64,000 nt of DNA from Ceratorhiza oryzae-sativae (taxonomy: Eukaryota; Basidiomycota; Agaricomycetes; Cantharellales; Ceratobasidiaceae): contig JARWMV010000245.1 of assembly GCA_030998015.1 (NCBI GenBank), positions 186,001 to 250,000 on the forward strand. The letters are read 5' to 3'. The position numbers were made by a program, and so were the translations under genes. Position 1 is the stretch's first letter. Every line of letters begins with the position of its first letter. The notes under the pieces were generated by a model. The model made no database searches. It was not told the DNA's origin and worked only from the letters and a program-made list of their open reading frames with translations. Below are positions 60,668 to 64,000 of this stretch, in pieces.

Positions 60668-63600
60668 ATGCACGCCTCCCCCTCTTCTGCCCGCGGCGGT
60701 CGCGGTCGCGGGCGGGGCGGCGCACAGCGCTCAAGCACCAGCGGTCGGGAGCCTGCCTCCCGCGAGATGACTCTCCCGGTGGCGACCATCACCTCCTCGC
60801 TCGACATTCCCGTCGACGGGGCCACCCCCATCGGCGACGACGGCGAGCCCACCTCCGCTGTGGCGGCCCCGACACCAACCGCCCAGACCCCCACGTACGA
60901 GAGCAAGCGCGCGCCCCGCAAGTCCAAGACCGAGGCCATGGCAGCGATCAACCAGCGCTCGACATCCCCCGACACAGCGCGGTCCAAGTCCGGTGCGACT
61001 AACGCGGTTAACCTCCCGCCCGTGCGATTGAACCCCCGCTTCGACCTCGGGAGTGTCAAGACCCGCGCGAAAACCGAGTTGCCGGCCCGTACGCATCCCC
61101 GGCTCATGGGTCTCGAAGAGTGCCCGGTCTTTCGCCCCACGCTCGACGAGTTCCGCGACCCGATTGCGTACGTCCGCTCCATCCATGACAAGGCGGTTGG
61201 ATACGGCATCATCAAGATCATCCCGCCGGCCGAGTGGGAGATGCCGTTTGTGTGCGACTCGGAGGTGCGTCACTCGCGGTGATGCGACGCCTATCTAAAT
61301 GCTTAAACGCCCCGCTTTCGCCTTGTTCTTTCTGTCAGACCTTCCGCTTCAAGACCCGCTTGCAGCGCCTAAACTCGATCGAGGCCTCCTCCCGGGCTAA
61401 AATGGCTTTTCTCGAGCAGCTCTACCGCTATCACGAGCAGGGCGCTTCAAAGGTCTCTGTCCCAATGATTAATCATCAGCCGCTCGATCTTTGGCTTCTC
61501 CGTCGCGAAGTACAGCGCAGAGGTGGATACGACGTCGTACGTCCTCTTTTTCTACTCTTTTTTTGTGGCGCTAACCCCCTGGATAGGTCTCGCGAAACAA
61601 ACTGTGGGGCGATGTCCAGCGCGCCATGGGTTACTCGGGTCCCTCTGTCCTAGCCGCACAGCTAAAAGCAGCATACACCCGTATCATTTCCCCCTATGAA
61701 TATTTTCGTGCCAAAGTCAGGCACGAGGCACTCCCCTCTCAATCAAGACGAGTCCAACCCGCACGAACACGCACGCGCCAGTCCACCCGCGGCTCCAACG
61801 TCTTCCCATCCAGTGCCGCAACCCCTCCCTCGAGTCCCCTCACACCATCCTCGAGCCCACTCTCGGAGCCGCCGGATGATTCCGATCCGCAAGCTGCGGC
61901 AGGTGCCGTAGCCGGTCAGGATGTAAAGATGAAGGGACCCGACGACCAAGGAGCGAATGCGTTTAACAAGGCGCTCGCCCAGGATCGTACGTCCCCTGCC
62001 TCGAAATCTCGATGTCTTCATTGACAGTGTTTTTCAGCTGGTCCATCGATGACGTTTGATAATACCCCTATTCTAAATCCACTTGCGGCGCAAATTGCCG
62101 CAGAAGTTCGAAAAGGCGAGGTGCGTGGCTTTGTGAGAGTCATATCCGTCGCCGTTCGGTTGAGCCTCGTTCCAGACCTGCGAGATTTGCAAGAAGAGTG
62201 ACCGCGATACCGAAATGTTACTGTGTGACGGATGTGACGAAGGCACGTAACGTTCACTCGATTTGTATTCTGGCTTCTTACAATTCCCAAATCAATACCT
62301 TGCCTTTTTCCAGGTTTCCACATGTTCTGCCTCGACCCGCCGTTGAATGCGATCCCTAAAGGCAGCTGGTTTTGTCACGAGTGCATGTTTGGGAACAACG
62401 ATTACGGTTTTGACGAAGGAGATGAGCATAGCTTGACGAGTTTCCAAGCGCGGGACCTGGCGTTTCGCCAACAGTGGTTCGAATCCCATCCCCCTCCTGA
62501 CCCCTCCTGGGACGACCCAACACGACAGCCCATTGGAAAGGTATCCGTGAGCGAAGATGATGTGGAGCGCGAGTTTTGGCGCCTAGTCCAGTCTTCGCAC
62601 GAAACAGTCGAAGTGGAGTATGGAGCTGATGTTCATTCGACCACACATGGAAGTGCCATGCCGAGCGTCGAGTCGCATCCGCGCGATCCGTATTCGCGCG
62701 ATCCTTGGAACGTCAACAATTTGCCGATCTTGCAAGACTCGATGTTGCGATACATCAAGTCGGATATTTCGGGAATGACAGTGCCGTGGACGTATGTTGG
62801 GATGCTTTTTTCGACGTTTTGTTGGCATAACGAGGTGAGCTGAGATTGAATTAAACGGGGACAATGGCTGATAGTAGGATAGGATCATTATACGTATAGT
62901 TTAAATTACAGTGAGTCGCTGTTTTAGGCGAGAGATGAACTGAGCTGACAGGGTATAGTGCATTGGGGAGAGACTAAGACCTGGTATGGGATTCCGGGCG
63001 AAGACGCACAGAAATTCGAGGACGCGATCAAAAGCGAGGCGCCCGACTTATTCGAGGCTCAACCGGACTTGCTGTTTCAGCTCGTGACGCTTATGAACCC
63101 CGATCGTCTGCGCAAGGCTGGTGTGCGCGTGTTTGCGTGCAATCAGCGTCCAGGAGAGTTTGTGATAACGTTCCCGAAAGCCTACCATGCCGGATTCAAC
63201 CATGGGGTAAGTGGTCGAGGTGTTCTTGGTGGCGAACGCGGGCGTTGATAGAGTTGGGATGAACAGCTAAACTTTAACGAAGCCGTCAACTTTGCCCCGC
63301 CTGAGTGGTTGCCATTGGGTTTGGAGTGTGCGAGACGGTATCGGGATCACCGGAAGCTTCCGGTATTCTCGCACGACGAGTTGCTGGTGACGATCACCCA
63401 GCACGCGGCTTCTGTCAAGAACGCGGGGTGGTGAGTCCCTGAGTTCTTTGAGTGTGCGTAACCCAATCATCGTATTGATTGCGTAAACGTGGGTGTCCCT
63501 GACAGGCTGTACGGGAACCTGAAGGAGATGGTCGATCGCGAGTTGGAGGAGCGAGCTCAGGTCCGGGCACTTGTCGGGCGCAGCATGGACGAACGCCTAG

Positions 63601-64000
63601 ATGATGCGGAGAGCCCCGAAGAGGCGTACCAGTGCGCGATATGCAAAGGGTTCTGTTACCTCTCCCAGGTGACCTGCCAGTGCACGCAGAGCCGGGTCTG
63701 CTTGAGCCATGTGCAACAGCTTTGCAACTGTCATATCTCAACGCGCGTACTACACAAGCGCTTCGAGGATCAGTACTTGGTCGATATACTCGGGGATGTG
63801 GAGAAAAAGGCGAACGCGCCTGTCGCGTGGCGCTCCAAATTCGCGGCTGCGCTTGATGGACCAGGTTTACCACAGCTTGGGATGCTTCAGCAGCTTACCA
63901 AGGAAGGCGAAGCGTTGGACGTCCCGATGATGGAGCTCAAGTCGCTGCAGCGCTGTGTGAAGCGGGCGGCGATATGGATGGAGCAGGCAACGGATTTGCT
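60668..64000 (+). CDS. KDM5/JARID1-type histone H3K4 demethylase (3' end outside window)
   Basis: Ten exons run into the window end: 60668-61264, 61339-61533, 61587-61986, 62038-62120, 62176-62242, 62314-62834, 62883-62910, 62959-63206, 63267-63430, 63506 onward. Domain order is that of KDM5: a basic RGRGRG N-terminus, JmjN (CPVFRPTLDEFRDP), ARID (FLEQLYRYHEQG to KLWGDVQRAMGYS), a PHD finger (CEICKKSDRDTEMLLCDGCDEG then FHMFCLDPPL), JmjC with iron-binding HxE in FCWHNEDH and the distal His in KAYHAGFNHG, a C5HC2 finger (CAICKGFCYLSQVTCQC) and the start of a PLU-1-like helical region. These enzymes remove methyl groups from H3 Lys4 using Fe(II) and 2-oxoglutarate. The intron at 62243 starts with GC. 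Frame intact. Confidence 0.93.

Noticed and set aside
62470..62490. GGTTCGAATCCC, a perfect tRNA B box
   Set aside because: Lies inside the conserved KDM5 coding exon between PHD and JmjC domains.

Overview
The window looks like a chromosome segment of a filamentous basidiomycete (Agaricomycetes), plausibly a Rhizoctonia/Ceratobasidium-type species. The evidence is many 50-65 bp GT-AG introns, a Plavaka-type transposase, a DUF6532 protein, a sushi-like chromovirus and agaricomycete-style F-box and kinase genes. The species call is inference; I could not search a database.

Layout. 0-4 kb: a frame-broken protein kinase domain, a TPR-like fragment and an unrecognised multi-exon minus-strand gene. 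4.5-24.1 kb: a three-layer nest of mobile DNA. The outermost layer is a Plavaka-type transposase gene read on the plus strand. One of its introns is split by a second Plavaka element (5995-21296) with perfect 13-bp terminal inverted repeats and an ACGT target duplication. That inner element carries an intact 1065-aa transposase (17484-20842) and, divergently, a DUF6532 gene. An exon of the DUF6532 gene is split by a 6.95-kb chromovirus (8211-15157) with 377-bp LTRs differing at two sites and a GAGGG target duplication. 24-37 kb: a foldback repeat, a TPR-like fragment, a small unknown gene, NOB1, an F-box gene and a pair of small dsRNA-binding-motif-like genes. 37-42.5 kb: translation/ribosome genes ARB1 (ABCF ATPase) and TMA22 (DENR). 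42.5-49.7 kb: no gene I can support. 50-64 kb: an Nrg1-like C2H2 repressor, an MNN2-type alpha-mannosyltransferase, LEU2 (3-isopropylmalate dehydrogenase) and the first part of a KDM5/JARID1 histone demethylase that runs off the window.

How the parts fit. The housekeeping genes are spliced cleanly with short introns, several tiny exons (9 nt in ARB1 and in the mannosyltransferase) and three GC-AG introns. Two conserved genes (ARB1 and the Nrg1-like factor) each lack one base where only an assembly or sequencing error is likely, so isolated frameshifts elsewhere, including in the transposons, should be read with caution. The most interesting system is the inner Plavaka element: transposase, DUF6532 gene, subterminal ATTTACC-type repeats and termini all sit inside one precisely bounded insertion, which suggests DUF6532 proteins may be encoded by transposons. 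The chromovirus also shows a self-priming arrangement, an AUGA gag/pol overlap and an extra zinc-knuckle ORF before gag.
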